From Sequoia sempervirens (lineage: Eukaryota; Streptophyta; Pinopsida; Cupressales; Cupressaceae): a stretch of 64,000 bases of DNA. The stretch spans positions 153,809,797 through 153,873,796 of the forward strand of contig VDFB02047230.1 of NCBI GenBank assembly GCA_007258455.2, given 5' to 3'. A program made the translations under genes and the position numbers. The stretch's first letter is position 1. Each line of letters begins with the position of its first letter. The notes beneath the pieces were generated by a model. It did not search any database. It worked only from the letters and a program-made list of their open reading frames with translations, and had not been told where the DNA came from. Shown piece after piece: positions 22,717 through 34,990 of this stretch.

Positions 22717-23995
22717 AGTACTTTATAATATTTGGAACCAAGTGTTACATCAAAAGAGAAGAATAAAACTTAGGAAATTTTGATGCAAGGTCTGATGAAG
22801 GTATCTTCCTTGGATATTCTATTAGAAGAAAAACTTACAAATGTTACAACAAGAGGTTGAGAAAGATAGTTGAAAGTGAAAATGTTAAAGTTGATTCAAA
22901 AACTTGTGGAATTCTATTGCAGTAGATGGATATGTGTTAGATGAACCTGATTGCAAAGAAGAAGAAGAAAAATATAATGAACAAGAAGTGAAAAATGAAG
23001 AGAAAGAAGCTCTGGAGAAGACCCCTAAAACTTGTAAGTATGTGCAAAAGAATTATTTTGAATTAGATCATATCATTGGAGACAAGAGGAAAGGTGTATT
23101 GACAAGAAGCAAAGCTATTGAAGTTTAGGTGAATTTGTGTTTACTTTCTAAAGTTGAACCTAAAACAGTGAGTGAAGAATGTAAATATGAACATTGGATG
23201 AAGGTAATTTGGATGATTAAATTATGCCAATAGAGAAAAATCAAACTTGGGAATTGGTCCCTAGACCAGCAAACAAAAATATAATTGGAACTAAATGGGT
23301 ATTCAAGAACAAGTTGAATGAGAATGGAGAATTAGTCAGAAATAAGGCAAGACTTGTGTGTAAGGGTTACTCACAAGTGGAAGGCATAGACTTTGAGGAT
23401 ACTTTTTCTCTTGTGGCTAGGATGAAAGCTATCAAGATGTTTTTGGCATTTGCAGCACATAAATATTTTAGAGTTTATTAGATGGATGTCAAGTTTGATT
23501 TTATAAATGGTGAATTAGAAGAAGAGGTTTACATGGAACAACTAAAATGATTTCAGTTGTCAAATCAACTAAATATAGTATGTAAGTTGAAGAAGGCATT
23601 ATATGGATTGACTCAAGCTCTTAGAGCTTGATATGCTAGATTGGATAGATATTTTCTACAATACGAACTCAGTAAAGGAACTGTAGATAGTAATATTTAC
23701 TTTAAAATTAAGGAAGTCAAAATCTTGATAGTAGTAGTATATGTGGATGATATTATCTTTGTTGTAAATGAGGCTATGTGTAATAATTTTACGAAGGAAA
23801 TGTAGAAACAGTTTGAAATGTTAGTGTTTTTGGAGATGAATTTCTTTCTTGGGCTACAAATCAATCAAACAGATAATGGGATATTCATTTCACAATCTAT
23901 GTCAAAGAGATGTTGAAGAAATTTGGAATGGATGACTCTAAATTGCTATGTACTCCTATGGTGACTAGTTGTAAATTGAGAAAGATGATGATTCA
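22686..23995 (+). pseudogene. Copia-2 post-integrase region and reverse transcriptase
   Basis: Immediately after the pre-integrase Cys-Glu-Ser-Cys the text jumps to ELWYGRIPTMKYFIIFG (from about 22686), which normally follows the integrase core, so the core is deleted. FDARSDEGIFLGYSIRRKTY and the charged linker follow. RT begins at about 23224 ([38 protein letters not shown]) and continues through one stop at about 23479 to MDVKFDFINGELEEEVYME, KKALYGLTQA and the catalytic YVDDIIF (about 23740-23760). At least five stops break it. Confidence 0.9.
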
Positions 23996-23999
23996 CCTA

Positions 24000-24690
24000 A
24001 GGCTGATCATAGCAAGTATAGATATGTGATTGGTGGACTGCTATATCTAACTACTACTAGACTAGATATCATGAATGTAGTTTTTCTTGTAGCTAGATTT
24101 CAAGAATATCCTAAAGTAACACATGTTGCAGAAGTGAAGAGGATATTTAGATACTTAAGAGGCACTCCAGATTATGGCTCGTGGTATCCTAAGGATACTG
24201 ATTTCACATTAAGTGCTTATATAGATACTGATTGGGTTGGTTGTGTTGATGATAGGAAAAGTACAAGTGGTGGTGCATTGTTTCTTGGATGTAGATTGGT
24301 GTCATGGTTGAGGAAGAAATAGGATTCAGTTTCTTTGTCTACTATAGAGGATGATTATATTGCAACAACATCATGTTGTACATAGGTATTATGGATGAGA
24401 CAAACATTGAAGGATATCAGAGTTGTATATGATGAGCCTATATCAATATTTTGAAACAATGCAAGTGCAATTAACATTTCAAAGAATCTTGTGATGCATT
24501 CAAGGACAAAGAATATATATATTAGGTATCACTTTTTTGAGAGAAAAGGTTATGGAGAATGAAGTGAAGCTTGAGTATATTCCTACAAAGGATTGGATTG
24601 TTGACATATTTACTAAGGCTCTTCCAAAAGATACTTTTGAGCATCTCCAAGAGAATTTGGGGGTTATTTCCCCTCCTTTCTTGAACTAGA
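24000..24690 (+). pseudogene. Copia-2 RNase H, decayed
   Basis: The frame 24026-24322 has IGGLLYLTTTRLDIMNVV, then FRYLRGTPDYGSWYPKDTDF and the acidic active-site strand SAYIDTDWVGCVDDRKST. After a stop (24320) the remainder includes a Ser-Leu-Ser-Thr-Ile-Glu-Asp block and the end LPKDTFEHLQENLGVISPPFLN at about 24620-24690. Stops and a frameshift (near 24535) inactivate it. Confidence 0.88.
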
Positions 24691-24765
24691 TGCATATAGA
24701 GATGCATCAGTCTAGTGGATCTATGGATCTATCTCTTTTCTAGGTTAACGTTGGTGGCTACCTCT

Positions 24766-25050
24766 CAAGGGGAGTAGGTAGTTTCATGTGTTGCCATTGA
24801 ATTTATGATTTAGTTAGGTGTACTCCTAAGGGGGGGTATTCAAAGCAGGTATTTGGTTCAGTGTCAAAGGGGGAGAATGATGTAAAACATTTTATCTTTT
24901 TCCATTGATGTCAAAGAGGGAGAAAGTATCATGTGAAAAAGTGCAAGTTATCCAGGGGAGAAAGTTGTGTATATTGTCAAACCATTCAGGGGGAGAAAAA
25001 GAAAGTGTTTTTAGGGTTGTGTTTCCATCAACCAAAAAGGGAGAGATTTT
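24766..25050 (+). repeat. Copia-2 cluster of polypurine-tract repeats
   Basis: Six purine tracts of the type AAGGGGGAGA occur before the 3' LTR: about 24766, 24828, 24866, 24913, 24988 and 25034. Several are preceded by GATGTCAAAG or GTGTCAAAG. The last lies next to the LTR start at 25051 and is the likely functional one. Repeated polypurine tracts are a described trait of Sirevirus Copia elements. Confidence 0.75.
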
Positions 25051-26678
25051 TGTAAGTATGAAGGAGTTTTCATTGATGTCAACAGGAAGTCTACTGACTG
25101 GTGTTGCCATTGATGTCAACTATGGGATGAAGATGTCAAGGATATTGAGAAAATTGTGAAAAAGAGGAAAACAAGTTGTGCATATGTAGTTGAGACCTTG
25201 AGGAAGTTTTGTGAGTACATGGAGCTATCTTTTTGTTGCAAATTATGAAGATGAGTTGGACTGAAGTAATGAGCAGAGATGATGTCTCTGGTACTTGGTT
25301 TCCAAGTACTTTTGAGAAAATTTCATAAACAAAGTAAATTGTGTTATGCAATTATTCATGGTGTGCTCAGATATTGTGCTCTTCATTTCTTCTATGTTGA
25401 TGCTATTCTTGTGCAGATCTTATATGTTATTTAAGGTTGTCATAGGTTGCTATATTTGGAATTTGGGTTTCTAGATCATTGCACAATGTGAGATATTTAT
25501 ACCAGTGTGAGCTAGTATTTTAGTGATGTCTTTTGTGGCCTAAGAGAAATGTATTTTGTTTGAATTTCTCTATTTTAGGCTTCAGGTTGTGCAGATTTTG
25601 GAAGTTTTTTATAATGCTTGTATCTTTCTATATTCAAGTTTCTACTTGATTTGGTGTAGAACAAAGTGAGTTTCATTTGTCAATGTGCAAATAAGGGTTG
25701 CCAGTTGTTTTGAGTTGAAATGATTGTATGATGTGATCTTGGATGAAGTGTTTGATGAATCTTAAGTAGTTCATGGATTATCCTCGATTTTGTTCAAGTG
25801 AATTATGTTCTCCAAAAAATTTAGATTGATTTGTTGAAGCGTGCACTTAATGTTTATGGTGTTTTGTATGGGTATTAGTCAACCTTGTGTTTAACAGTAC
25901 ATGCAAGGCTTGTAGAGGCATGTTGAAGTGTGTTGGGATCTATTTGGGTCCTAATTAAGGGTTTATGTAGGTTTCCTTCATTCCTATCCACTGTAGGAAT
26001 GTTTAGGTGCCAACATATTTTGAATTTGTATGTATAGCGACTAATTACCGACATTGGAGAATGTTTTTGAGGTTGAGATTGATATAAATATGTATGGTGT
26101 TGTTGTGAGTTGAGAGATGAAAGAAGTAAGAAGCAAGATAGATGCAATATTTATTTGAGTGATGTGTGTAATTTGTGAATTTGAGCAGAGTAGTGCAAAT
26201 TTCAATGTTAGGGTTCCTAAAGGTAGTGAGTTGAAGGCATCCAAAATCATTCATGCAAGATTGTTAAATTAGGCAAGAAATTTTGGTGGATTCCTTGTTC
26301 CATTGAGAAGTGTTCTTTGTATAACATTCTTCTTCTATCTTGTATTCTTTATGTAGCAGTGAGCTTTGGCTATGAGCCTTTTGGACAATGTGTCATATTT
26401 TGGTAGTGAGACCTTTTGTACTAGTTTTACTATTACTTATATTGTGAGCTAATCCTCACCATGGTTTTTACCTCATTGGGTTATCCATGTAAATCTAATG
26501 TTCTCTTATGTATGGTGTTGCGATTTCAGTTTTTGTTATCTATGTTTCAAGTTTAATCATACTAATAGAATAAGGGTTTAATAAATGCTTGTGGATCTAA
26601 TTATTGTTGAGGGTTCTGAAGGTTTAATTTGCTACAACTAATTCACCCCCCTTCTTAGTTGTCTTGTTCATTTCAATA
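25051..26678 (+). repeat. Copia-2 3' LTR
   Basis: It starts TGTAAGTATGAAG right after a purine tract and ends TTCAATA (a decayed CAACA) at 26678. It shares the motifs CATTGATGTCAAC and AAGGATATTGAGAAAATTGT near its start and the pre-terminal CAACTAATTCACCCCCC with the LTRs of Copia-3 and Copia-4. A TATA box lies at 26083. Length is about 1.63 kb. The 5' partner is missing. Confidence 0.8.
26083..26090 (+). promoter_or_regulatory. TATA box of Copia-2 LTR
   Basis: TATAAATA within GATATAAATATG. It aligns with the TATA box of the Copia-4 LTR (47484-47490, minus strand). Confidence 0.5.
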
Positions 26679-27829
26679 GAAGAAAAAATAAAAACTTTTT
26701 ATGTCTAAAAAGACTATCCATTTCTTACACATAGTGAAAGATACCTTCTTACAGCTCTTACAATGTCAGATTTTTCTTATAGCCCATAAATAGTGAGGTT
26801 TACTTTCTCATCATATCAAGTATCTAAAGGTATTGTCATTGGCCAAATTAAGTTTCCACACTCACAATCACCTTACAAAGAATATTAAAGTACATATAAA
26901 ATAATATTTATTCATTAAAAAAATGATCACATGGGATGTCCAATTTCTCCTTTCATAGTTCTTGGAATCGCATGAAATAATAAATAACTATTAAAATATT
27001 TAAGTTAAGATAATAAATATAGGATTTCATGATTAATATGATCAATCCTAATAGTTAAATTGATATAACATCTTCTATGTCTCAAAAAATTTAATCAAAC
27101 TACTAAGGTGATCATTGTGATGAAATTATGATTACTTGTGAAATTGTGATATTATAAGGTTGAGCTAAAATTTGACCTATGATAGAGTACATTCTTGGTC
27201 CTATAAACATATAAAATAAAATTAATTGACGATTTGGCATGTTTGTTAGAAATTAATGCTTATAGAGATTTTAGGGTAGTCACCCTCTTAAAATGTGAAT
27301 TAGATCTAATAAAACTAGAGATATTGTCTTAATTCCATAGCTAGTTGAATTGTGTTGTTTCTTTAAATTGATGATGAATTAAATGGAAAACATAAGTGCA
27401 AAAACACAAACCTATGTTACACTTTCAACAGACTAAATAGTTTTGAGAAAAATAGTTTCACCCTAGTCAGCTTTGGGTGAAACTATGTGCCTATATGTGG
27501 CACATAAAGTTTCAAGTGAAACCATTTTTCTAGAAATAAAAAAACAATTTTATTTGCTTTATCAATTTAAAATTCAACTCAATTTGCATGTAAGTTTTCA
27601 TTTGAAAGGGTTTTGGTCGAAACCATTTCACCCAAAACTATCTATGTGGCATCCTTGTTGGCTGCCACTTCATCTTGTTTACAAATTTTTGAAAACTTCC
27701 ACTTGAATATGATATTTATTCAATCAAAATGATTTTAAAAAAAAACTAAAAATACCTTTCTATAACGTGCTCAGAGTCAAGAATCTAAGTATATAATTTT
27801 TTTGATATTTTGATTAGTTTTAGTTGTTG
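26679..27829. other. AT-rich spacer between Copia-2 and Copia-3
   Basis: No coding sequence is visible. The only structure is the MITE-like element at 27437-27641; the rest is simple AT-rich DNA. Confidence 0.6.
27437..27641. mobile_element. MITE-like 205-bp element with terminal inverted repeats
   Basis: The left end ATAGTTTTGAGAAAAATAG and the reverse complement of the right end (ATAGTTTTGGGTGAAATGG) match over about 27 bases with several changes. Inside the left arm lies a perfect 12-bp hairpin, ATAGTTTCACCC (27452-27463) with GGGTGAAACTAT (27475-27486). No coding capacity. Flanks share CTA, a possible 3-bp duplication. Size and structure fit a miniature inverted-repeat element; the superfamily is unknown. 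Confidence 0.45.
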
Positions 27830-27834
27830 GATGT
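27830..27834. repeat. Target-site duplication of Copia-3 (left)
   Basis: TTAGT. It pairs with TTAAT at 38615-38619. Confidence 0.75.
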
Positions 27835-28993
27835 TGTGGTCGTGTTGCTGATATGTGGTTGTCATTGATGTCAACACTATTAGCATTGATCATATTGGAT
27901 GTTGGATATGTCAAGGATATTGAGAAAATTGTTAAAGGAAGTGTTGCAGGTTGCCAATGTATCAATCGAGGTCATGAAGATGAATTGTTTAGCACATTGA
28001 TCATCAGGTGCTATGGCCTAAAGGGTTTCATGATGAGTGTATCTAGTCTATCCACCAAAATTTTCAAAGTTTTGCATGAAGATTTTATTGTGTTGTGAAT
28101 AGAAGTGTTCCAACAATATTTCTGTGAACTCAATTAGTGTTCCTGATTGAAGTTGAAGTGATTTTAGTTATCTCAGTTGTTGCGGAAGTTTCTCTAATGG
28201 TTTTTGATTCTTTTGGATGCTTCTATATCATACTCTATCTTTGTGGTATGTCCGCGTTGATCGAGGTGTTCATGGATGATGATTTTTCCTTTGCTTGTTT
28301 GGTTTTCTTGTTCCTAACCGACATGGTAAATGCAACATGTTGTGAATCCTTGAATATCATAATTTGAATGGTTAGCATGATTGAAGGTGTTGATTTGGGA
28401 CATAACTCAATATTGGTCGAATAAGTTTGATTTGCACTGTAAATTGAATTGTAAATCGGGCTGGCATCATGTAAATGTTTAATGTTTTATATTTTATTTT
28501 TGGCTGACAAAGTTGTTGGTATAAATCTGTATTGTGGATATATAAGAGATTTTGTTTTGAGCAAAGAGAATAATGCAAGAGAGACTATTTGAATGTGTGA
28601 ATGAAAGTGTGGGAATATTGATCATCTCATTTGATTGTATAGAAAAGTGTGCAGGAGTTTGTGCGAAGTGTGAAGAAGTTTTCTATTCTTAAACTAGAAC
28701 TGTAATCAGGTTGGGTGGAGAAGCTATTATTTCAGTTCACCACCCTGTGGATCAAATCTATTTTTCTACAAGGTAGTAAGCCTTCCTTTGTAATTGAGTA
28801 GTGAGCTCTAGGAAATGCACCTGAATGCAAGTGCATTCCCTATATTATTCTCATTATAATTTTAATAGGGTATAATACTGTGGACTAACATCCACTATGG
28901 TTTTTCCCCTAATAGGGTTTCCATGTAAAAATATTGGCGTTCTTTGTGTCTTTGATGTGCTATTTGTTTATGGTTAATTGCTAATTCATCAAA
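27835..28993 (+). repeat. Copia-3 5' LTR, 3' end deleted
   Basis: It begins TGTTGGATGTTG and aligns with 37358-38614 up to CTAATTCATCAAA (28993). The last 91 bases of the LTR, including CCAACA, and the primer-binding site are missing, and gag leader sequence follows at once. It could not prime or be transcribed normally. Confidence 0.92.
28539..28546 (+). promoter_or_regulatory. TATA box in Copia-3 5' LTR
   Basis: TATATAAG in GGATATATAAGAGA, about 704 bases into the LTR. The same box is conserved in the 3' LTR at 38069. Confidence 0.6.
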
Positions 28994-29033
28994 GATAGTG
29001 CCTTTAAAGAAGTTTAAAAGCTTGAGTTGATTC

Positions 29034-29956
29034 GAGATGACATATTTCAAGAAGGAGAGTCCTAGATTTGATGGAACCAACTACTCTTTGTGAAAGACAA
29101 GAATGGAATGTCATTTGAGTGCATTGGAGAACCCTACTGAAATATTACTAAGGATGCATATGTTATTCCTACAAATGGGGCCTCTACTGCAACAAAGATC
29201 AAAGAAGTAGAGTATAACATCCAGGCTAAGGAAGCTTTATTGAGTGCTTTGAAAAATTTAGAGATGACTAATGTAATGGAATTGAAGACAACTCATGATA
29301 TATGGAAGAAGTTGGAGACATTGTATGAAGGAGATGCTCTTGTGAAGGTCACCAAGCTACAAAGTTTAAAAGGGAAATATGAAACTCTGAAGATGGGTGA
29401 GGATGAAAAAATATCTTCCTTTATGCAAAGAGTCATTGAACTGGTGATGGGTATTAGATGTGCTAGTGGTACCCTAGATGAACAAGAAGTTGTAGCAAAA
29501 GTGCTTAGATCATTTCTTGCTTCATACAAATAAATAGCTCATGTCATTGAGGAGTTGAGATCAGTGAAAAATGTGACAAGGGACATGCTGATTGGAAAAC
29601 TTACTGCCTTTGAGATAAGCGAATTTGGTGACTTTGTGCCTAAGAATGAATCTACATTCAAGGCCTCTGTATCCGATAGAAATAATCAAATATATCATCC
29701 GGGAGAGAGTTCAAGGAAGACATTCAAATATGAGGAATAAATGAAACAACTTGAAGATGAAGAAAGAGAAGTAGAAGAGCTAGAAGTACTGATTGCAAGA
29801 AGAGAAGGTAGAGGACAAGGTAAGCACAAAGGGAAGTTTCCCCTTATATATTTTTCATGCAATAAAATTGGTCATTTTACTTCGAGGTGTCCTAACAGAG
29901 TTCCAAGACCTAATCCTAACAAACCTAAATTTCAAAAGAAGTGTTATTTTATTTAA
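29034..29956 (+). pseudogene. Copia-3 gag, decayed
   Basis: It opens with MTYFKKESPRFDGTNYSL (about 29037-29090), the aromatic-Asp-Gly-x-Asn-Tyr start of Copia capsids. The frame 29240-29533 holds the core (HDIWKKLETLYEGDALVKV, LKGKYETLKMGEDEKISSF). After a stop, 29555-29740 and 29741-29956 give the linker and nucleocapsid. The zinc knuckle reads YFSCNKIGHFTSRC, so its first Cys is Tyr, a single G-to-A change. Stops at about 29092, 29531 and 29738 and a frameshift near 29130 inactivate it. Confidence 0.9.
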
Positions 29957-30506
29957 GAAAATGAGATAGATGAAGAGTATGATGGAAATGATGATGACTG
30001 GGTGTTCATTGCCATTAAGGAAAATAGTCTGGAAGCCACTAAATCTACAAATGATAAGAAAGCTCTTGCAACTCAAATTGAAGAAAAATATGAATGGGTT
30101 ATTGATAGGGGATGCTCACACCATATGACTGGAGATTAAAAAAAATTGTGAGCTTGGAGAAATATGATGGTGGAGTTGTAAGATTTGGAGACAACAATGC
30201 ATGTGTTATTCATGGCAGAGAGTCTATTTGTCTTGGTGGTAAGCATATCATTGATAATGTTCTGTATGTTGAAGGATTGAAACATAATTTTTTGAGTGTT
30301 GGATAGATGGTGGACAAGGGTTATGATCTTCAATTCAAGAATGCAAGTGTGAGATAACTAGAAGTTCCAGAAATATAATTGCATCAAGTACATAGAAAAA
30401 AGGTAACATCTTTCACTTGAGTGTTGCTAATGAAAGTTGCTTGATTGCTCAGATAGATGAGAGCTGGTTGTGGCATAGGAGGTTATGTCATGTGAATTTT
30501 GATAAT
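29957..30506 (+). pseudogene. Copia-3 protease and pre-integrase start, interrupted
   Basis: The frame gives EWVIDRGCSHHMTGD (about 30093-30138), where the catalytic Asp-Ser-Gly has become Asp-Arg-Gly. The frame 30112-30306 follows with LEKYDGGVVRFGDNNACVIH and VEGLKHNFLSVG. The pre-integrase zinc region starts with LWHRRLCHVNFDN (30470-30506) and is cut there by the 3.84-kb insert; it resumes at 34348. Stops at about 29956 and 30304 and a frameshift near 30135. Confidence 0.88.
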
Positions 30507-33500
30507 AGTTGCTAATTTTTGCTTCTCGCATAAATTAGTGTAACTTAGAGGGGAATTATTTGCTAGAATACAAAAAAAAATATGTATAATTATACCATAA
30601 ATGTTTTCTTTGAAAAGAAAGAGTATTTAGGATTGTTTGGCTAAAAGTATTCAATAGTTCTAATCAACTGATGAACAATCCTAGCAAAGGAAATGTTAAA
30701 TAGGGTTTCATTTGGAAAGCAAAGAATCAAATTGAATCAATCATCTATAGTAATTGTTTCTGCTAGGAGTTGTAGATTTAAGAGTAGAAATAAGCCTCAT
30801 ATTGATTACAAAACACATGTTTTAAGCAATTGCAATGTATTTCAGATTATGTAAATGGATTAAATTCAGAAAAATGCATAACTCATTACATATTTTGAAC
30901 ATTTATTTATTGAGAAAAAAGTTTTGTAATCCCACACAAGTTGTGGGAGTATCCTAATTTGATTTCATAATCAAACGATGAATTGAAGAAACATGCATAT
31001 CACACAACTAGAAATAATGTAACAATAGGGTGAGAAGGCAATTCATCATTGCCTGGAATGACGAATCATTGTCGTAGTTGTGTTGATCATTTTTCAGCTC
31101 AAATATCAAATTCAACTCCAACTCCAAAGTTTACTTGCAAAATTGTGAAGAATGATATTAGAGCAATGAGGAATCACATTCCACCTTATCCCTACATTAC
31201 CAACAAAAATGAGATTTACATTCTATCAGGAATTCGCTAGATGATTAACTTTGAAAGAAGCAGAACATCAAAAGGAACCATTGAATCTATTTTTTTACTA
31301 ACTAGTTTGTTTCATGTGTAAAAATAGAAAACGTAATGTTGTTGATCATAATATTACAATATGAGTGGGATTAAATGAGGCTCCCACAAGGGTTGAACTC
31401 AACTCATAGCAGAGAAAAGATTAATCTTATGGTTTGCAGAATATTTTAGGTGATATTGTGAACATTTGCTTGCAGTAAAAGAAAAAAATTAATATTCTTA
31501 CATTTATTGAAAGGAGAGGGGAAATATTGCATTATTTAAAGAAATTTTCTTTCTTGAACATTAATTTCTCAAATATAGATAACAAATCAAATCAACTTTG
31601 TCGTCAAGTGCAAAAACAAATACATTGCTTTCAAATTAAAAAGGACAACTTTATTGTTTACAAAATCTTTGTAAAAAATCAAATATATGGTCATGAAGAG
31701 ACAACATATTATTCAAGTTATCAAATTACATAAGGCAGTCATAATTAAAACAAATTGTTCAAATCTCTTTTTATTGCCTAAACTGTTTAAATAAAAAAAT
31801 AAAAAATAAAAAAAGTTACATGATGCTATTGTGACAGTAAGTGAGATCTTTTATGTGTATTTTTAAAAAAAATTTCATGAATTTTTGTACAAATGAACAA
31901 ATCCAAGTACTTGAAAAATAAAATCACAGAGGATGAAAAGATGTAGGATGAATAATATAATCAAATATTATTTCATTTTCTCTTATGTTTAGTTAATAAA
32001 CCAAATATGTATGGTGGGCTCTTTTTTTATATCCTTGTAAGTCATGTAAAAAGGGAAAGATAAGAGTTTCAGATGCAAAGAGTAGCATTTTCTTGTGACA
32101 TAAGTTTTTGAGTGACTATGTAGCAACAAGGACTAACATATTTTCTGAGATCACTTTCACAGCCAAGCCATGGCCTACTCATTGGAAAGTTTTGAAATAA
32201 ATGAAATCATTTCTTTTAAATCTAGAAATGAAGTTGAGATGCAGTGGAAAAAACTCATATGGTGGCCAGAGAGGAAAACCCAACAAACAGAAAACACAAC
32301 AATGAAGAAGGTAGCACAAACCATATGAAAAGGCAAGAGAGGCCGCAACCTGAATACTCCAAATGACCTCAAAAAAATTGAAGAAAAATCATCAGATTTG
32401 TGGTTAACTAAGACTTACCACATTTTCCTTCAAGGCAACCTCCAGAAACAGTAGGAGTCACAAAGGTTTGAGTTCCAAAAGTGGAAATCTCCATCCCTTA
32501 TGGCGGCCAACATAAAACCTCAAAAAGAAAAGCAAAAGTTTTACAGAGAAAAGCATTAGAGGAAGCCTCGGCTGTGGCTAAGAGCTTTCAAAAGCTTTTG
32601 AAAGGATTAGAACTTCCAAATTTGTAACAAAACCAAACTTACCTCCTTCAATATCTCCAAGACCCTTAAAATAAAATGGTGTTTGTTTCCAGCTAAGAGC
32701 TCAAACCAGATTTGCTCACAGCGACCACAAGAAAATCCACAGACAAAAACAAAAAGAATAAGATAGCAAAAACAACATAGCCACAACCATTAAGCTTGAA
32801 AAAAAAATTCAAAAACCTCGAGAGAAGGCTTCAGTAATGGCATAGCACAGAGATCTCCAGCAGAAAATCCATTCATAGAGCTAGGGTTTTGTTTTGGCGG
32901 CGCCTCTCTAGAAGTTTCCAGCAAAAAAAATGTGTTGAAATGACAAAATGAATATCTATCATTCATTTTAGGGTATGGATACCCTAAGAATGTTCGATGG
33001 GAAGGAAAACTCTTTCCTTTAAGTTTTTATTAAAAAATTTATTCACCAAAGTGTATGTCATGGCAATCTTTATGTCTTTGTGTCATTTTGAAATTTTCTT
33101 ATGACTTAGTCATTATTTTGTATTTGGCTTCATCAAAAAGACTTGTGTCTAGGTTTTTATTTTTTTTTCCATTTATTTCAAAATGTAAACATTTTTTTTT
33201 AGTGATAATTATAAATCACTTTTAAAAAAAATAAATGATATTTCAAATGCAAGTTAAAATGCCTTTATTATATTGGTTAAAAGAGAGTCAAATATAGCCT
33301 TATGAAGACTTGCTCAAATCATGGAAATGATTGAGAAATTTATGCCAACATGATTGAGATAAGTCAGGAGTTTGGAGCCCTTGATTGTGAGTTCACTTCA
33401 GTTTTAAGTTCTTGTTGACTTAACTTGATTCAAGGAGTGATTTGAGGCACAAAACACTTTTTTACATTAAGTTATGATCTTGATTTGGAGGAGTATTCAT

Positions 33501-34347
33501 TTGCATACGACTCACCAAGTTGTTGAAGTTTTGATAACTCTTAGTGGAGTTGGTTTGTAGTTTCATGCCTTGTTTGGAAGAGAAGGTGGACAACACATAT
33601 TTTCTTGGAGCCAAAATTCAAATTTTAATTTTGGATGACTTTTCTAAAAGTCCTTTTCTCTCTTATTTTCTCTAGTTCTTGGTTTGGAGATTGTTGTGAG
33701 AGCATTGTTCACACTTTGTAACTCATTTTCCTTAATGACATTTATAGTCTTTTGGAGAATATTTTGGCCTTTGTAATAAAGATACTCATTTTTTCTCAAT
33801 AGAAAGTCATTTCCTTCACCTATATTGTTTGTTATTTTAGTATTGGTTGTGAATTGCATGATAAATTTTTTGTATTATCCTTTATTTTATCAGATTCCTT
33901 CAATGTTGGATGCAAAGAATATTATGTCATAGTGCATGTTTATGTTAGTGATCTCTTTCTATTGCATTTATATTTGTGAAAACATCATTGTTTTCCTTGT
34001 GTTCAAGCATTAGAAAAGTCAGAACCTTACATAAAATCATTTTTGCAGACATAAATCTCTATGTTGTGAGATTTTTTAGCTTTATTGAGTTTTTTTTTTG
34101 TGAGTTTCAACAGCTTTGTCAAAACTTTACCTTTGGTGTACCACATGTTAGTGATAGGTTCTAAATTTCAAGCATATCCTTCTTACTCTTTTCCTTGTCA
34201 TTTTTTTTAGTATTTTCAAGTCATCTAAAGGGGAACTAGCCCATAATCTAGAGGTCCACTTCATTCCCAGGTCACCCACAACCTCAAAGTGTTCCCATGT
34301 GTCAATAGGTTGTTGAATTTCATAACTTAGCAAGGGTGCAAACCTTA
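30507..34347. mobile_element. Unclassified 3.84-kb insertion in Copia-3
   Basis: The Copia-3 reading text stops at FDN (TTTGATAAT, 30498-30506) and resumes with FDN (TTTGACAAC, 34348-34356). The repeated segment is 9 bases with two transitions and may extend to 12 with a third. That is longer than an LTR-element target duplication and fits Mutator-like, other DNA or LINE-type insertion. The insert is AT-rich and has no open frame above about 71 codons. I see no terminal inverted repeat, LTR pair or terminal poly-A. 32860-32935 includes a GC-richer phrase (GGTTTTGTTTTGGCGGCGCC) that could be a captured gene leader. Confidence 0.6.
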
Positions 34348-34990
34348 TTTGACAACAATAACATTGTCAAAGTTAGTTCCACTCAAGCAATTAGAGACTT
34401 ACCTAAGTTAGTGAAGCCTGCTAACTCAATATGCAAGGAGTGTCAGATGGGTAAATAGACAAGATTTACCTTCTAGAGCAAACAACATCATACCAATGGA
34501 GTACTGGAGCTTGTGCATACAGATTTGTGCGGTCCCTCCAGAGTAAGAAGTCTGCAAGGAGATAGGTATTTTATGTTGGTTATTGATGACTATTCTAGGA
34601 TGATATGAGTAGCTTTTCTGAGAGAAAAATGTGAAGCTTTGGATAAGTTCAAAATTTTCAAAGCCATGGTTGAGAATGTGATAGGTCTGAAGATAAAATT
34701 TTTAAGGTCAGATAGAGGAGGTAAATTCACATCCCAAGAATTTAATACATTCTATGAAGAACATAGAATTAAAAGATAGTTATCTGCTCCCTGAACCCCT
34801 CAATAGAATGGAATTGATGAGAGAAAGAACAAAACAATACTAGATGCTTCTAGAACAATGATCTGTTAGAACAAAATGTGCCTCACATCTACTGGAGAGA
34901 AGCAGTAAGCACTGTTGTGTATACTTTGAACTAGGTAAATGTCAACAGTAATTCTGGTAAGACTCCTTATGAGCTTCAGTGTGGTCATAA
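34348..34990 (+). pseudogene. Copia-3 integrase, decayed
   Basis: The pre-integrase remainder gives SSTQAIRDLPKLVKP and ICKECQMGK. The catalytic core follows: LELVHTDLCGPS (first Asp, about 34517), VIDDYSR, KFLRSDRGGKFTSQEF (second Asp, about 34711) and NGIDERKNKT (catalytic Glu, about 34818). All three catalytic residues survive, but stops break it at about 34455, 34606, 34776, 34792 and 34804. Most of these are codons where Gln, Trp or Arg is expected, consistent with C-to-T or G-to-A decay. Confidence 0.92.

Larger units (their letters stand above)
21851..26678 (+). mobile_element. Copia-2: 5'-truncated Copia element
   Basis: Only the part from the gag zinc knuckle to the 3' LTR is present; the 5' LTR and most of gag are missing. 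Order: zinc knuckle, protease region, pre-integrase, RT (the integrase core is deleted), RNase H, polypurine-tract cluster, 3' LTR. Protein text closely matches Copia-3 and Copia-4 (for example FDARSDEGIFLGYS and LPKDTFEHLQ), so the three are one family. The truncation point coincides with the end of the LTR-like block at 21850, which suggests that the giant element landed inside Copia-2. Confidence 0.88.

Noticed and set aside
27853..28098. Open frame also found in the Copia-3 3' LTR (37329-37631)
   Set aside because: It is conserved only because both are LTR copies; it shows no protein motif and overlaps LTR promoter DNA.
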